Shown here: positions 39,084 to 48,258 of the stretch, one piece after another
How positions within the stretch are numbered: position 1 is the stretch's first letter
Layout of the letters: each line of letters opens with the position of its first letter
From: Bacteroidales bacterium
Lineage (GTDB): Bacteria > Bacteroidota > Bacteroidia > Bacteroidales > Muribaculaceae
Direction of reading: 5' to 3'
Assembly: GCA_022009815.1 (NCBI GenBank)
Contig: CP091725.1
Coordinates: forward strand, 248,001-312,000
Length of the DNA stretch: 64,000 nucleotides
Notes under the pieces: model-generated
Seen by the model: the letters and a program-made list of their open reading frames with translations, nothing else
Database searches by the model: none
What the model was told of the DNA's origin: nothing
Made by a program: the position numbers and the translations under genes

Positions 39084-39746
39084 TTACCAGTTTATAGGTG
39101 TTTCACCGTGTTGTGACAAGTAGGCGTTGGCTTGCGAGAAATGATGGTTTCCGAAGAAGCCTCGATGGGCTGACAGAGGCGACGGATGCGGCGACGTGAG
39201 CACAAGATGCCGCGAGCGGTCGATAAACGCGCCTTTCTTGATGGCATAAGCGCCCCAAAGCAGAAACACCAGATGCTCGCGTGTGGCAGCGAGATGCGCA
39301 ATCACGGCGTCGGTAAATGTTTCCCAACCATGACCTTGATGTGAAGCCGCCTCGTGGGCACGCACCGTCAGCGTGGCGTTGAGCAACAACACTCCCTGCC
39401 TTGCCCACCGCTCAAGATTGCCCGATGAGGGAATTTCCGTGCCGATGTCGGCTTTTATCTCTTTGAAAATGTTGAGCAGCGACGGCGGAAAAGGGATTCC
39501 GTCGTTGACAGAGAAACAGAGTCCGTTGGCTTGATGCTCGCCGTGGTATGGGTCCTGACCGAGAATCACCACCTTCACTCGGTCGAACGGGGTGGCGTCA
39601 AACGCCGCAAAGATTTCATTTCCCGGCGGAAACACCTGTGATGAAGCATATTCACGTTTCACGAAATCGACAAGCGTGCGGAAGTAATCTTTTTCAAACT
39701 CTTCGCCAAGCGCTTTTTTCCAGCTGTCTTCTATCTTTACATTCAT
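39084..39746 (-). CDS. ung: Uracil-DNA glycosylase
   Basis: Family 1 uracil-DNA glycosylase, which removes uracil from DNA to start base-excision repair. The 220-residue protein has the water-activating motif VVILGQDPYHGEHQANGLCFSV (about 60-81), a middle segment GVLLLNATLTVRAHEAASH, and motif LTSPHPSPLSAHRGFFGNHHFSQANAYL with the catalytic His. The length matches the family and no frameshift is seen. A -7 box (39769-39776) lies just upstream, divergent from and adjacent to the tRNA-Arg promoter. Confidence 0.97.
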   Translation of the reverse strand: MNVKIEDSWKKALGEEFEKDYFRTLVDFVKREYASSQVFPPGNEIFAAFDATPFDRVKVVILGQDPYHGEHQANGLCFSVNDGIPFPPSLLNIFKEIKADIGTEIPSSGNLERWARQGVLLLNATLTVRAHEAASHQGHGWETFTDAVIAHLAATREHLVFLLWGAYAIKKGAFIDRSRHLVLTSPHPSPLSAHRGFFGNHHFSQANAYLSQHGETPINW

Positions 39747-39764
39747 AAATTCTGCATAAACCTT

Positions 39765-39796
39765 TTTGCAAAGCTAACATTTATTTTGTACTTTTG
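39765..39796 (+). promoter_or_regulatory. tRNA-Arg promoter, overlapping the divergent ung -7 box
   Basis: TTTG at 39765-39768 and TACTTTTG at 39789-39796 are 20 nt apart, a full consensus promoter facing the tRNA. On the minus strand TAGCTTTG (39769-39776) is a -7 box for ung, so the two promoters overlap. Confidence 0.7.
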
Positions 39797-39816
39797 CCAA
39801 CGCAAATCGGAAAAAT

Positions 39817-39888
39817 GCGCCCGTAGTTCAATGGATAGAATATCGGATTCCGGTTCCGACGATTGGGGTTCGACTCCCCACGGGCGTA
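39817..39888 (+). tRNA. tRNA-Arg, anticodon CCG
   Basis: The acceptor arm GCGCCCG pairs with CGGGCGT (last pair G-U), discriminator A at 39888. The anticodon stem TCGGA/TCCGA encloses loop TTCCGGT with anticodon CCG at 39850-39852, which reads CGG. The T-arm GGGGTTCGACTCCCC is canonical. CCA is not encoded. Confidence 0.93.
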
Positions 39889-39890
39889 CT

Positions 39891-39928
39891 AAAAGTCGGA
39901 CGGCAATAATGGCTGTCCGACTTTTTTG
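39891..39928 (+). terminator. Intrinsic terminator after tRNA-Arg
   Basis: AAAGTCGGAC (39892-39901) pairs with GTCCGACTTT (39915-39924) and is followed by T. It starts three bases after the tRNA. Confidence 0.9.
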
Positions 39929-40025
39929 TTGCGGAAAAGAGCATCGAGCCCAGACACGCTCTGCTGTGCTCGCGCACCGGGTTACGGCAAAGTGTCGTCG
40001 CTCTGCGACGATAACCTCTTTTCAT

Positions 40026-40078
40026 AAAACATTTTCAAACAAGTTTGAATGTTTTTCACTCGGCTTGCACTATCTTTG
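40026..40078 (+). repeat. Promoter-bearing hairpin repeat, 5' box missing
   Basis: The hairpin (AAAACATT and CAAAC pairing with GTTTG and AATGTTTT) and the 3' box ACTCGGCTTGCACTATCTTTG match the unit at 17856-17925; the hairpin core is identical in sequence. The 5' box is replaced by other sequence. The -7 box ends 4 nt before the GTG start of the porin gene. Confidence 0.8.
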
Positions 40079-40082
40079 CAAC

Positions 40083-42041
40083 GTGAAACGGATATTCGTA
40101 TATATAATGTGCTTTGTCATGGCGTTTGGCGTCGCGGCAAAGAAGAAACAGACAATTGAGCCGGGATACTCTTGGCAGGTTAGCGGACCGCTCGGACTCC
40201 GCACACCGTCGACCATCGACACCCTTTATCAAGGCTATCACCGCCAATTTGTGCCGGCGATGACTACCGACGCATACGCGACAACCGGCAATTTCGGCTG
40301 TGCCGGAGTTGACGAGATATTTTTCAACCGTGAGGAATGGTCGGAATTTCAATTTGAGGATGTGTTGAGCCATTGGCTCCACAGCGCCGACAATCAGCGC
40401 TATTACAACACTCGTGTGCCTATGACTCTGCTCGGCTACAGCTGGGGCGGCGGACGCAATTCCGGACAGGACCGGCTGAAAGGCGAGTTTCCGGCAACGT
40501 CAACAAGCGGCTGCAGTTTGGTGCCCAACTCGACTATCTTTATTCAAAGGGCGGCTATGACCATCAGGCTCTGAAAAATTTCGGTTGGGGTTTCTCGTCA
40601 TCGTATATCGGCGACCGATATGACATGCACGCTATGTTTTTCAGCTACAATTCGCTGAACCATGAAAACGGCGGCATCACCGACGATCTTTACATCAGCG
40701 ACCCTGCACAACTGCAGGGCGGCGACTCTAAGATTGACGCCAAGGCGATACCCGTGAATCTGTCGTCGGCTTTCTCTCGCGTAAAAGGTTGGGAATTTTA
40801 CATGAACCACCGCTACAAGGTGGGATACTGGCAGGAGGAAACTGTCAATGACACCACGAAACGGTGCACATACGTGCCTGTGTCGAGTTTCATCTGGACT
40901 ATGGACTACAAACCAACACCCACAAGTTCAAAAACCAGAGTGCTGCCGATGATGCCGAATATTTTGCAAACAACTACCTCAGCACCAACGGCACCGACGA
41001 GGAAACAAAATATTGGCGTCTGCGCAACACTTTCGGAATAGACCTTATCGAGGGATTCAAGAAGAACGCCAAATTCGGACTGTCGGCTTATGCCACCAAT
41101 GAGCTGCGCCGCTACACGCAGGTTGTCGACACTATGCTCACAAGCCAATATAAACCAGAGGGATTGACTCCATTCCCTTCGTTCGGCATTGACCACAGCA
41201 AGACGGAGAATCTGTTGTGGGTTGGCGGACAGCTGACCAAGCAGCGCGGATCGGTGCTGACATACTCGGCAACGGCTCAGTTCGGACTTGTAGGCCCTGT
41301 GGCTGGCGACATCGACATCAGCGGCGCTGTGAGCACACGCTTCCGTCTTTCGGCGACACCGTGCGCATCACGGGCGAAGGATTTTTCAAGAACACCGAAG
41401 CGCCATATCTGCTAAAGAACTATATCTCAAACCATTTTGCCTGGAAAAACGATTTCGGCAAGATTCGCCGCGTGCGCGTGGGCGGCACACTCGACATTCC
41501 CCACACTTGGACTTCTTTTTCTGCCGGCGTCGAAAACCTGCAGAACTATGTCTATTTCAACAACGACGCTCTTCCGGCTCAAGAGAGCGGCAGCGTGCAG
41601 GTGTTGTCGCTGCGCTTGAAACAGGACTTGCATTTCCGCGCGTTCAATTGGGAAAACTCCGTGACATATCAGACTTCAAGCAAAGAAGATGTGCTGTCGC
41701 TGCCCAAACTGGCGGTCTACAGCAACCTGTACTTCCAGTTTAAGATAGCGCGCGTGCTGCACGTCAACCTCGGTGTGGACTGCAGCTACTATACACGCTA
41801 CTACGCTCCGGCTTACCAACCAGCCACAATGGCGTTCCACACCCAGCATGAGAAACTCATCGGCAACTATCCGCTGATGAACGCATATGCCGACTTCAAG
41901 TTGAAGAAGACCAGATTTTTTGTGATGTACACCCACTTGAACCAAGGGTTGTTCGGCGGAAAGGAGTATTTCTCCGCTCTTCACCATCCAATAAATCCAA
42001 GCCGTTTCCAACTCGGACTGTCGGTTGATTTCGCGAACTGA
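40083..42041 (+). CDS. Putative outer-membrane porin, Porin_10 family (three frameshifts)
   Basis: Joined, the gene encodes about 653 residues from a GTG start with signal MKRIFVYIMCFVMAFGVAA. Regions such as FNREEWSEFQFEDVLSHW, LHSADNQRYYNTRVPMTLLGYSWGG, FGWGFSSSYIGDRYDMH, RRVRVGGTLDIPHTWTSFSAGVENLQNYVYFN and the end RFQLGLSVDFAN fit the large Bacteroidetes putative-porin (Porin_10) barrel family. Three one-base deletions split it: in the T run 40489-40491 (expected GEFSGNVNKRLQFG), the A run 40910-40912 (expected MDYKTNTHKFKNQS) and the T run 41341-41342 (expected STRFPSFGDTV). All are homopolymer losses, so error is likely. Substrate unknown. Confidence 0.82.
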
Positions 42042-42063
42042 CAAACCACAAACTGGCATCGCT

Positions 42064-42879
42064 ATGAAGACACCAATGCTGATGAAGCCCAAATTGAAAA
42101 TCTATGCGGCACTGCTTGTCGCCACCATAGCACTGATGGTGGCTCTCGGACGCTGCAGCCGCCAATATGCGTCGAAGGAAGCGCAGAGCAGCGGCGGCGA
42201 CACCATTGATGTGGCTATAGAGTATTCTCCCCTGTCGCTGTACATGTATGCCGACACGCTCGGCGGATTCAGCCACGACCTGCTGAATCTAATTGCCAGG
42301 CGCGAGCATCTGCACATCAAATTCCATCCGATGACGTCGCTCGACGGAAGCCTGAAGCAGCTGCGCGATGGAACGGTCGACATCGTAGCGGCACAAATGC
42401 CGTCGACAAGCGATTTCAAGCAACAATATCTCTTTACCGACGCTGTGGCAATCGACAAGCAGGTGCTTGTGCAACGGCGCGGCAAAGACGGCTCTGTGGC
42501 TGTAAAGTCGCAACTTGACCTTGCCGGCAAGACGGTGTGTGTGGCAAACGGGTCGCCGGTGGCTACACGCATTGCCAACCTGGCGCGCGAGATTGGCGAC
42601 AGCATCCATGTGCGCACGCTCGACAAGAGCCAGGAACAGCTGTTTCTGCTTGTCGCGGCAGGCGACGAGAATTATGCCGTGGTCAGCGACAACACAGCGC
42701 GCAGCCTTGCCGCCCGCTATGCCGACATCGACGTAGGCACTGCCATCAGCTTCAATCAATTTCAGGCATGGGCTATGGCTAAAAGCGACACCACCCTGCT
42801 ACAACGCATGAACAAGTGGCTGCACAACGTGAGGCAAACCGATGAATACAAGCTTTTGAGGAAACGATACAATCTTTGA
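42064..42879 (+). CDS. Solute-binding-protein family 3 protein, membrane-anchored
   Basis: A protein of about 272 residues with an N-terminal hydrophobic segment (KIYAALLVATIALMVALGRC) and then a periplasmic binding domain of the SBP_bac_3 type. Landmarks are DVAIEYSPLSLYMY, GGFSHDLLNLIARRE, LRDGTVDIVAAQMPST, LDLAGKTVCVANGSPVATRI, and the end MNKWLHNVRQTDEYKLLRKRY. No permease or ATPase genes are adjacent, so it may act like the binding domain of MltF-type or signalling proteins rather than in ABC import. ATG 42064 is chosen; ATGs four and six codons further in are possible. The segment before Cys is a weak lipobox. Confidence 0.72.
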   Translation: MKTPMLMKPKLKIYAALLVATIALMVALGRCSRQYASKEAQSSGGDTIDVAIEYSPLSLYMYADTLGGFSHDLLNLIARREHLHIKFHPMTSLDGSLKQLRDGTVDIVAAQMPSTSDFKQQYLFTDAVAIDKQVLVQRRGKDGSVAVKSQLDLAGKTVCVANGSPVATRIANLAREIGDSIHVRTLDKSQEQLFLLVAAGDENYAVVSDNTARSLAARYADIDVGTAISFNQFQAWAMAKSDTTLLQRMNKWLHNVRQTDEYKLLRKRYNL

Positions 42880-42883
42880 GAAA

Positions 42884-44076
42884 ATGGAAATCAGAATAGA
42901 TGATTTGAAGCGTATGCTTCCAAATCCTGACGCCGGGCATCCAACAGACGACTACTACTTGATGCTGGCTCAATATGTCGACAAACTGTGGGCTGGCATG
43001 AATGTGCTGCCCGAAGTGGGCGAAGGGCTGCGCAAGCGCGTGGCACTCGACCTTGTAGGATATTTTCAAGATGTAGTGGCAGATGCCGGACTCTGGCGCT
43101 CGTTTGTCAAGATGTGCCGTCACCTCTACGGGCGTCCAGTGCCGTTCTACGATGAGCCTGACGGATATGTCGACGCGGAGCTGAATCAAATCGACGTGCA
43201 GTTCATTGCCTGGTACTCGCTGGAGTCGCATCTCGGCTTCATGGGACTTGTGTCGCCCGTCGACAGCGACCTGCTGCGGTTGTCGCATCAGGTCTACCGC
43301 CTGTTCGCATACCTCTACGACGATGCCCCAGCGGCATCCGATTTCAAGCCGCTTCAAGAGCTCGACCTTGACGACCGCGAGCAGGTGCGCGACATCTTCC
43401 TGACATCGGGATGGCTGTTCTGGAACAGTTACTTCATGCGCCCTGTCAGCAAGCATCACTACGAGCCGGAGGTTGATGAGAATGAAGAGCTGTCGGTCGA
43501 GGAGACGCTGACCGACGAGAGACGTCTGCACACCACGTTCGAGCAGCCTACAGGACCGCTCGCACTGCTTGCCGACGAATGGCTGCGACTGATTGTCGAC
43601 GACCGCATACCGGCGACGGCAAATCCGCACCGCGGTGGCGAACATGAATATTTCACCGCCTTGTGCCGTGCCACCGGCGGCGAGCCGATAGCGTTCTGCG
43701 CCACATACGACGATTTGGAGCGTTTTCTGTCGGAGCGACTCGGATGGGGCGACGAGCCTGGCGGACATTTTCCTCACCTGCGTGGACACAACAACTTCGT
43801 AATCTATGCCGACCGCCACAAGGGAATGATTATAGCCAAGGACATAGCGCAATACGTCAACCACCCTTCAAACACGGCTTTCGACACCACGGCAACCGAT
43901 GCCCACCGCCTCGTGATGGAGCAAGGGGTATGCCCTGTCGACCTGCTCCGCTATCTGTTTGACAACGATATGGTTCCGGCCGCCCGTTGGCCGTCGGCAA
44001 AGACACGTCGATACTTCACGACAACTGGGACTTCCTCGCTCGCTTGTATCTGCAAAAATACTATCGGGCAGATTAA
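42884..44076 (+). CDS. DUF3843 family protein (frameshift near C-terminus)
   Basis: A cytoplasmic protein of about 397 residues of the DUF3843 family, confined to Bacteroidetes and of unknown function. The start MEIRIDDLKRMLPNPDAGHPTDDYYLMLAQ and the middle LTSGWLFWNSYFMRPVSKHHYEPE are characteristic. One missing T at 43987-43988 sends the original frame to a false stop at 44104. The restored frame reads LAVGKDTSILHDNWDFLARL and ends QKYYRAD at 44076, a natural end. It begins 4 nt after the upstream gene. Confidence 0.8.
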
Positions 44077-44128
44077 ACCAAAAGCCTCTTCTGATTGTCT
44101 ATAATTGAAACGACATAAGTTTTTGACT

Positions 44129-44830
44129 ATGGACAAGATGAAAACAGTGATTGCCGCTGCGATAGTCGCCGTGGGAATCGTAGTATTGGGGTTCTGCATC
44201 AAAGCCGGACTCGGCAGTTTCCTGCAAAACCAGAGGGTAGTGACCGTGAAAGGCTTGGCTGTGCGTGAAGTGAAAGCCAACAAGGTGATTTGGCCTATTG
44301 TGTTTAAGGAGCTCGGCGACGACCTGCCGAGCCTTTACAACCGCGTTGACGCCAAAAACCAGATTGTGAAGAAATTCCTGCGGTCAAGCGGCATCGAGGA
44401 TTCAGAAATAAGCACAAACGTTGTGGTCACCGACCTTCAAGCCGACTCCTATAGTTCCAACCTCACACCCTATCGCTACCGCATCAATTCGGTTGTGACG
44501 GTCAACACCAAGAAGGTCGACACCGTGTTGAAACTTATCGAGAACCAGTCGTCGCTAATAGAGCAGGGCGTGGCAATCTCGTTCGACTACAGCGCCACCA
44601 CACAGTTTGACTTCACAGACCTCAACACCGTGAAGCCTGAAATGATCAAGGAAGCGACGCAAAACGCTCGCAAGGCGGCGATGCAGTTTGCCGCCGACTC
44701 AGAGAGCAGCCTCGGCAAAATCAAATCGGCGTCGCAGGGACAGTTCTCTATCGACGACCGCGACCAAAACACGCCTTACATTAAGGAAGTGAGAGTGGTC
44801 ACTACAATAGAATATATGCTTGAAGATTAA
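44129..44830 (+). CDS. SIMPL-domain protein with N-terminal membrane anchor
   Basis: A 233-residue protein with an N-terminal membrane segment (TVIAAAIVAVGIVVLGFCI) and a SIMPL (DUF541) domain. The domain reads VVTVKGLAVREVKANKVIWPIVF, GIEDSEISTNVVVTDLQA, YRINSVVTVNTKKVDTVLKLI and ATQNARKAAMQFAADSESSLGKIKSASQG. SIMPL proteins form periplasmic oligomers of unsettled role. ATG 44129 (MDKMKTVIAA) is preferred over a TTG 24 nt upstream because the hydrophobic helix follows directly; the DUF3843 gene ends 52 nt upstream. Confidence 0.85.
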   Translation: MDKMKTVIAAAIVAVGIVVLGFCIKAGLGSFLQNQRVVTVKGLAVREVKANKVIWPIVFKELGDDLPSLYNRVDAKNQIVKKFLRSSGIEDSEISTNVVVTDLQADSYSSNLTPYRYRINSVVTVNTKKVDTVLKLIENQSSLIEQGVAISFDYSATTQFDFTDLNTVKPEMIKEATQNARKAAMQFAADSESSLGKIKSASQGQFSIDDRDQNTPYIKEVRVVTTIEYMLED

Positions 44831-44853
44831 CAATACAGACTGATTTATCAATG

Positions 44854-44889
44854 AAATCGCCACGCCGGAGTTTTCCAGCGTGGCGATTT
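44854..44889. terminator. Bidirectional terminator
   Basis: AAATCGCCACGC (44854-44865) pairs with GCGTGGCGATTT (44878-44889) around a 12-nt loop. It lies between the SIMPL gene and the converging amidase gene. Confidence 0.8.
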
Positions 44890-44913
44890 CTTATGATGGG
44901 CCGTATATGCGGA

Positions 44914-47320
44914 TTAGTGCTTAACGACGATTTGACGGCTTTCGCAGCCCGACAATGTATAGACTTTAGCGATATACGCACCTTCGGCAAGGTCGCTTAC
45001 GTTAACCACATTGGTTGTGGTGCGGGCAACGGTACGACCGTCGAGAGTGAGCACCTCAACGCCAAGAATTGTGCCGTCGGCATTGGCGATGAGCAGTTCG
45101 CTTGCTGGGTTAGGATAGATGCGCAGACCTGCGATTTCCACCTTTGCCACCCCGTCGGCAGCGGCTCCCTGCGCCACCTTGTCGAGATAGATGATGCCCT
45201 TCTTGCCGTATGCGTTGCCAACCTGCTCAACAACAAATCCCTGAAGTGTGTAGCTGCCTTCACCGATTCCTTCAAGTGAAGCCTTCACGTCTTTCCATCC
45301 GAGATAGTCGAGAGCGCCGAGCGAAACGGTTTTCTTCTCCGCTCCGTTAGCAAACACGGCTTTAAGCTGGTTGCCGCTCAAGTCGCCATAAACCTTCAGC
45401 GAAATCATGTTTGCGCTTGTAAACGCTGCCGCCGGCGCTGTGGCGAATTTCACAGCGGCGTTGCCGCCTTCCAATGCCTCAAACACATAATCCACCTTGT
45501 AGGCAGCCGCGCCTTCGAGTTTAGTCGATGTGTTGCGTGCCACGGTCAGCGTCTTGCATCCTGCTGCAGCCTCTTCGTCTTTCACGAGCGCACCGTCAGC
45601 GTCGAGATTGTCGACAGCCGTCACGACAGCATTGTCGACAGCGGCATCGACAGCCGTAAAGTTGAACTTCATCGGCGCAGCCAACTTGATGCCGTTTTCA
45701 TCGCAGACATCGCCCGAAACCTCTACCGTGTATTGCTCACCGACAACAAGGTCTTTCGACAATTTGATTTGGAAATAGCCATAGTCGTCGCCTGTCTTGC
45801 TGAACTTTCTTGAGCGCACTGAATAAGCCTGAACTGCACCTGCGCTGTTTAATCACAATTTGATCCTGCAGTTTGCTGGTCGTAGGCTGACCGTTGAAAC
45901 GGAACTCAACCAACGGAGTTTTATAATGCACCAAAGCACCTGCCGACGGCGAGCTTGCCGTCACCTCATACGTGTTGAAATTGTCGGTGCGGAACTGCAT
46001 CACGAAGTCTTCTTTAAATTTCATACCGGCTGGATGCATAGCGTCCTTGCCGATACGCACGGTGTAGAGAGTGTTGGTTTCGTAAGCGCGTTTAGGCTCG
46101 AAAACGAGACGATACTGCGAGTCTTCCCAACGGATTGTTCCCTCGACAGCAGGAGTGATGGAGAAATTCTTCTCAACCGACTCAACGTCCATATCCCAGT
46201 TGAAGTCAATCACAACGGGCACGTTGCAAGCCAAATCAGCGTCGCCTTCTTTCCATACAGGCGAATATTTCACCACTTCCGGAGCAGTCGAACGAGTGCG
46301 GTCGAGTGCAAGATTCTGGTAAGTGACGTTGTTGGCAGTCACATCCACCTCCTGCTCAAAAGCGTCATATTCCGGATGCGACACCTTAAGTGTATACTTG
46401 CCCGGCTCCACATCTTTGAACATATAAACGCCGTTGAAAAGCAGGTCGGTTGTGTAAGTGTATTTCACCGCGCCGCCCTGCAACAGTTCCACTGTTGCGC
46501 CACAAACTGGCTTCATCTTGTCATGACCATAGAAGATGTTGTTGTAGATAGGCTCTGTGCGGATAAGTCGGGAGTCGTAGAGCGAGCCGCAGACCACACC
46601 TGTTGCAAACGTTTCCGGAGACTTGAAGTATTCCATCACTGATTTGGTGAAGTGGTAAGCCTCAAGCCAGCAGTAATCCTTGTTGAGCAGACGGTAAGTC
46701 TCTGGAATGTAGTCGTGGTAAGAACCTTCGGAAAGCATTCCCGGCACAGTTAGCTTTCGGAGCACACCGAGTCCGACACCTACGCCCCAATCATAGAAAT
46801 CGTAGTCGCCGGCGAGCCATGTGTTTGTGCTCGACCATGAAGTCACCTGATTCTCGAGCAGTTGCTTGTTGAGAATGAGCGACATCTCTTTGGCTTCTGG
46901 CGACACAGGGTCGTTTGTAAAGCCGCGGTAAAGCATCAACGGTTGGTTCACGCGGCTTGACGTACCAGTCGCGTTACTGTGGATTGAGAAGAAGAAGTCG
47001 GCGCCATAGGCATTTGCCTCATATCCGATTTCGTGGAGGCCACGGTCGTCGGCGGTTGTATTGGTGGTGCGCGACATCATCACTCTTGCGCCAAACTTCT
47101 GCAGCATATCGCGGAGGTCAAGACCTTTGACAAGGTTTGAGTTCGATTCCCAATAACCTTCCGGGTCACCTTGCTTGAACGGAGGCACAGCCACGTTGCG
47201 GTCGTCACTGTCGTGTCCGCCATGACCTGGATTCACATAGATTTTCAAATCTTTCAGATTGGCCGCACCCACGCAAAGGGCTGCTGCCAAACCTAACGTT
47301 GTAACTGTCAGTTTTTTCAT
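44914..47320 (-). CDS. Secreted N-acetylmuramoyl-L-alanine amidase with Ig-like and T9SS-type C-terminal domains (frameshifted)
   Basis: Joined, about 802 residues. Signal peptide MKKLTVTTLGLAAALCVGA; Amidase_3 catalytic domain (about 22-235) with zinc motifs VNPGHGGHDSD, EIGYEANAYGADFFFSIHSNA and an Arg/Asn-rich middle. Then a carboxypeptidase-regulatory/PEGA-like module (GATVELLQGGAVKYTY, PGKYTLKVSHPEYD), an SbsA-like Ig domain (NVPVVIDFNWDMDVESVEKNFSI), further beta modules and a classic type A sorting domain (IAGLRIYPNPASELLI...GAYIAKVYTLSG...VVKH). The frame breaks at the TTT run 45848-45850 (expected IVIKNSAGAVQAYS). It should cleave peptidoglycan stem peptides outside the cell, possibly from other bacteria or as shed fragments (inference). 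Third gene of a minus-strand operon. Confidence 0.85.
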
Positions 47321-47340
47321 TTTCTTGCGGGTTTACGGTT

Positions 47341-48239
47341 TTATTCAGAAATTTTGATATCCATAACGAAAAGACGACCGTCGATGGTGTTGTAGGCAAT
47401 ACGCGAGCCGTTGGCTGACGCCGAAGGATTCATTGTCATTGTCTCAGGCTTTGTGAGAGCGTATTTAAACGAGCCGTCGGCCTTCAGAAGCATAATCTGG
47501 CACGACTCATACTGGTGGCCGTCGTTTGTGGCGTTCTCGGCAACCACATAGTCGTTGCCAGCCCAGCGCGGAGCCTCATAGCGTCCGAGCGATGCCAGCA
47601 CGTTGCCTTCAAGGTCGCACACGTATGCGCCTTTGCCGCCGGCATAGAACAGGATTTTATTGCCGTCGGGCGACAACGACTCCCACATATATGTGTGGTC
47701 GGTAGCCACTGGCTGCAGTTGCTGCTCCTTGCCGTTGCGCACCACGATGAGTTGTGCGCCGCGTGCATACACGTATGTGCCTCCCTTATGGTCTGCCTTC
47801 AGTTTGCGTCCATTGTCGCTGACCGCGGCAAAACCGCCGTCGACAGCCACCGGAGCCTGCATTCCGCGGGCTTTTTCAGTGACAGCCATCGATGTGCGGG
47901 CCTCAAGGTTGTAGGCTTTCACCTCGCGGTAGACGCGCATATCTTCGCGGGTCTGCGACAAGAAATACACGCTCTTGCCGTCGCGCGAGAACGACGGATG
48001 GAATCCCGCCATATCGTCGGTTGTGATTGTTGTGGTTACGTCACTGCTGAAATCATAGAGTTTCAAGCCTTTGTAGTCCGCATGTGTGAACAGCAGTTTC
48101 TGCCCGTCAGCGCTGAGCACAGGATTGCAGATGCCGCTCTCCGTGCCTTTCAGCAATTGCTGCCGGCTGGCAATCTCCACTTGCTGCGCCGATGCCGCCA
48201 AAGAGCATGCAGCCGCAAGGATCAAAGTTTAGTTCTCAT
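47341..48239 (-). CDS. Secreted PD40-type beta-propeller protein (frameshift in signal peptide)
   Basis: About 299 residues of WD40-like PD40 repeats of the TolB kind: GICNPVLSADGQKLLFTHADYKG, GFHPSFSRDGKSVYFLSQ, YMWESLSPDGNKILFYAG and TMNPSASANGSRIAYNT. The open frame starts at TTG 48225, but ATG 48239 with one T restored (AAA run 48224-48226) gives signal MRTKLLILAAACSLAASAQ. It therefore starts 20 nt after the phosphodiester glycosidase gene and ends 20 nt before the amidase gene. There is no sorting domain. A binding or scaffold role is inferred from the fold; ligand unknown. Confidence 0.75.
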
Positions 48240-48258
48240 AAGTTATGTTTAGAAATAG

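Noticed and set aside
39930..40025. Possible structured RNA between the tRNA-Arg terminator and the porin promoter
   Set aside because: A short hairpin (GTCGTCGC/GCGACGAT) is present, but no promoter, terminator or known motif supports an RNA gene.
39786..40082. Upstream extension of the porin reading frame across the tRNA-Arg gene
   Set aside because: It would run through a complete tRNA, its terminator and the repeat promoter; the GTG at 40083 begins a proper signal peptide.
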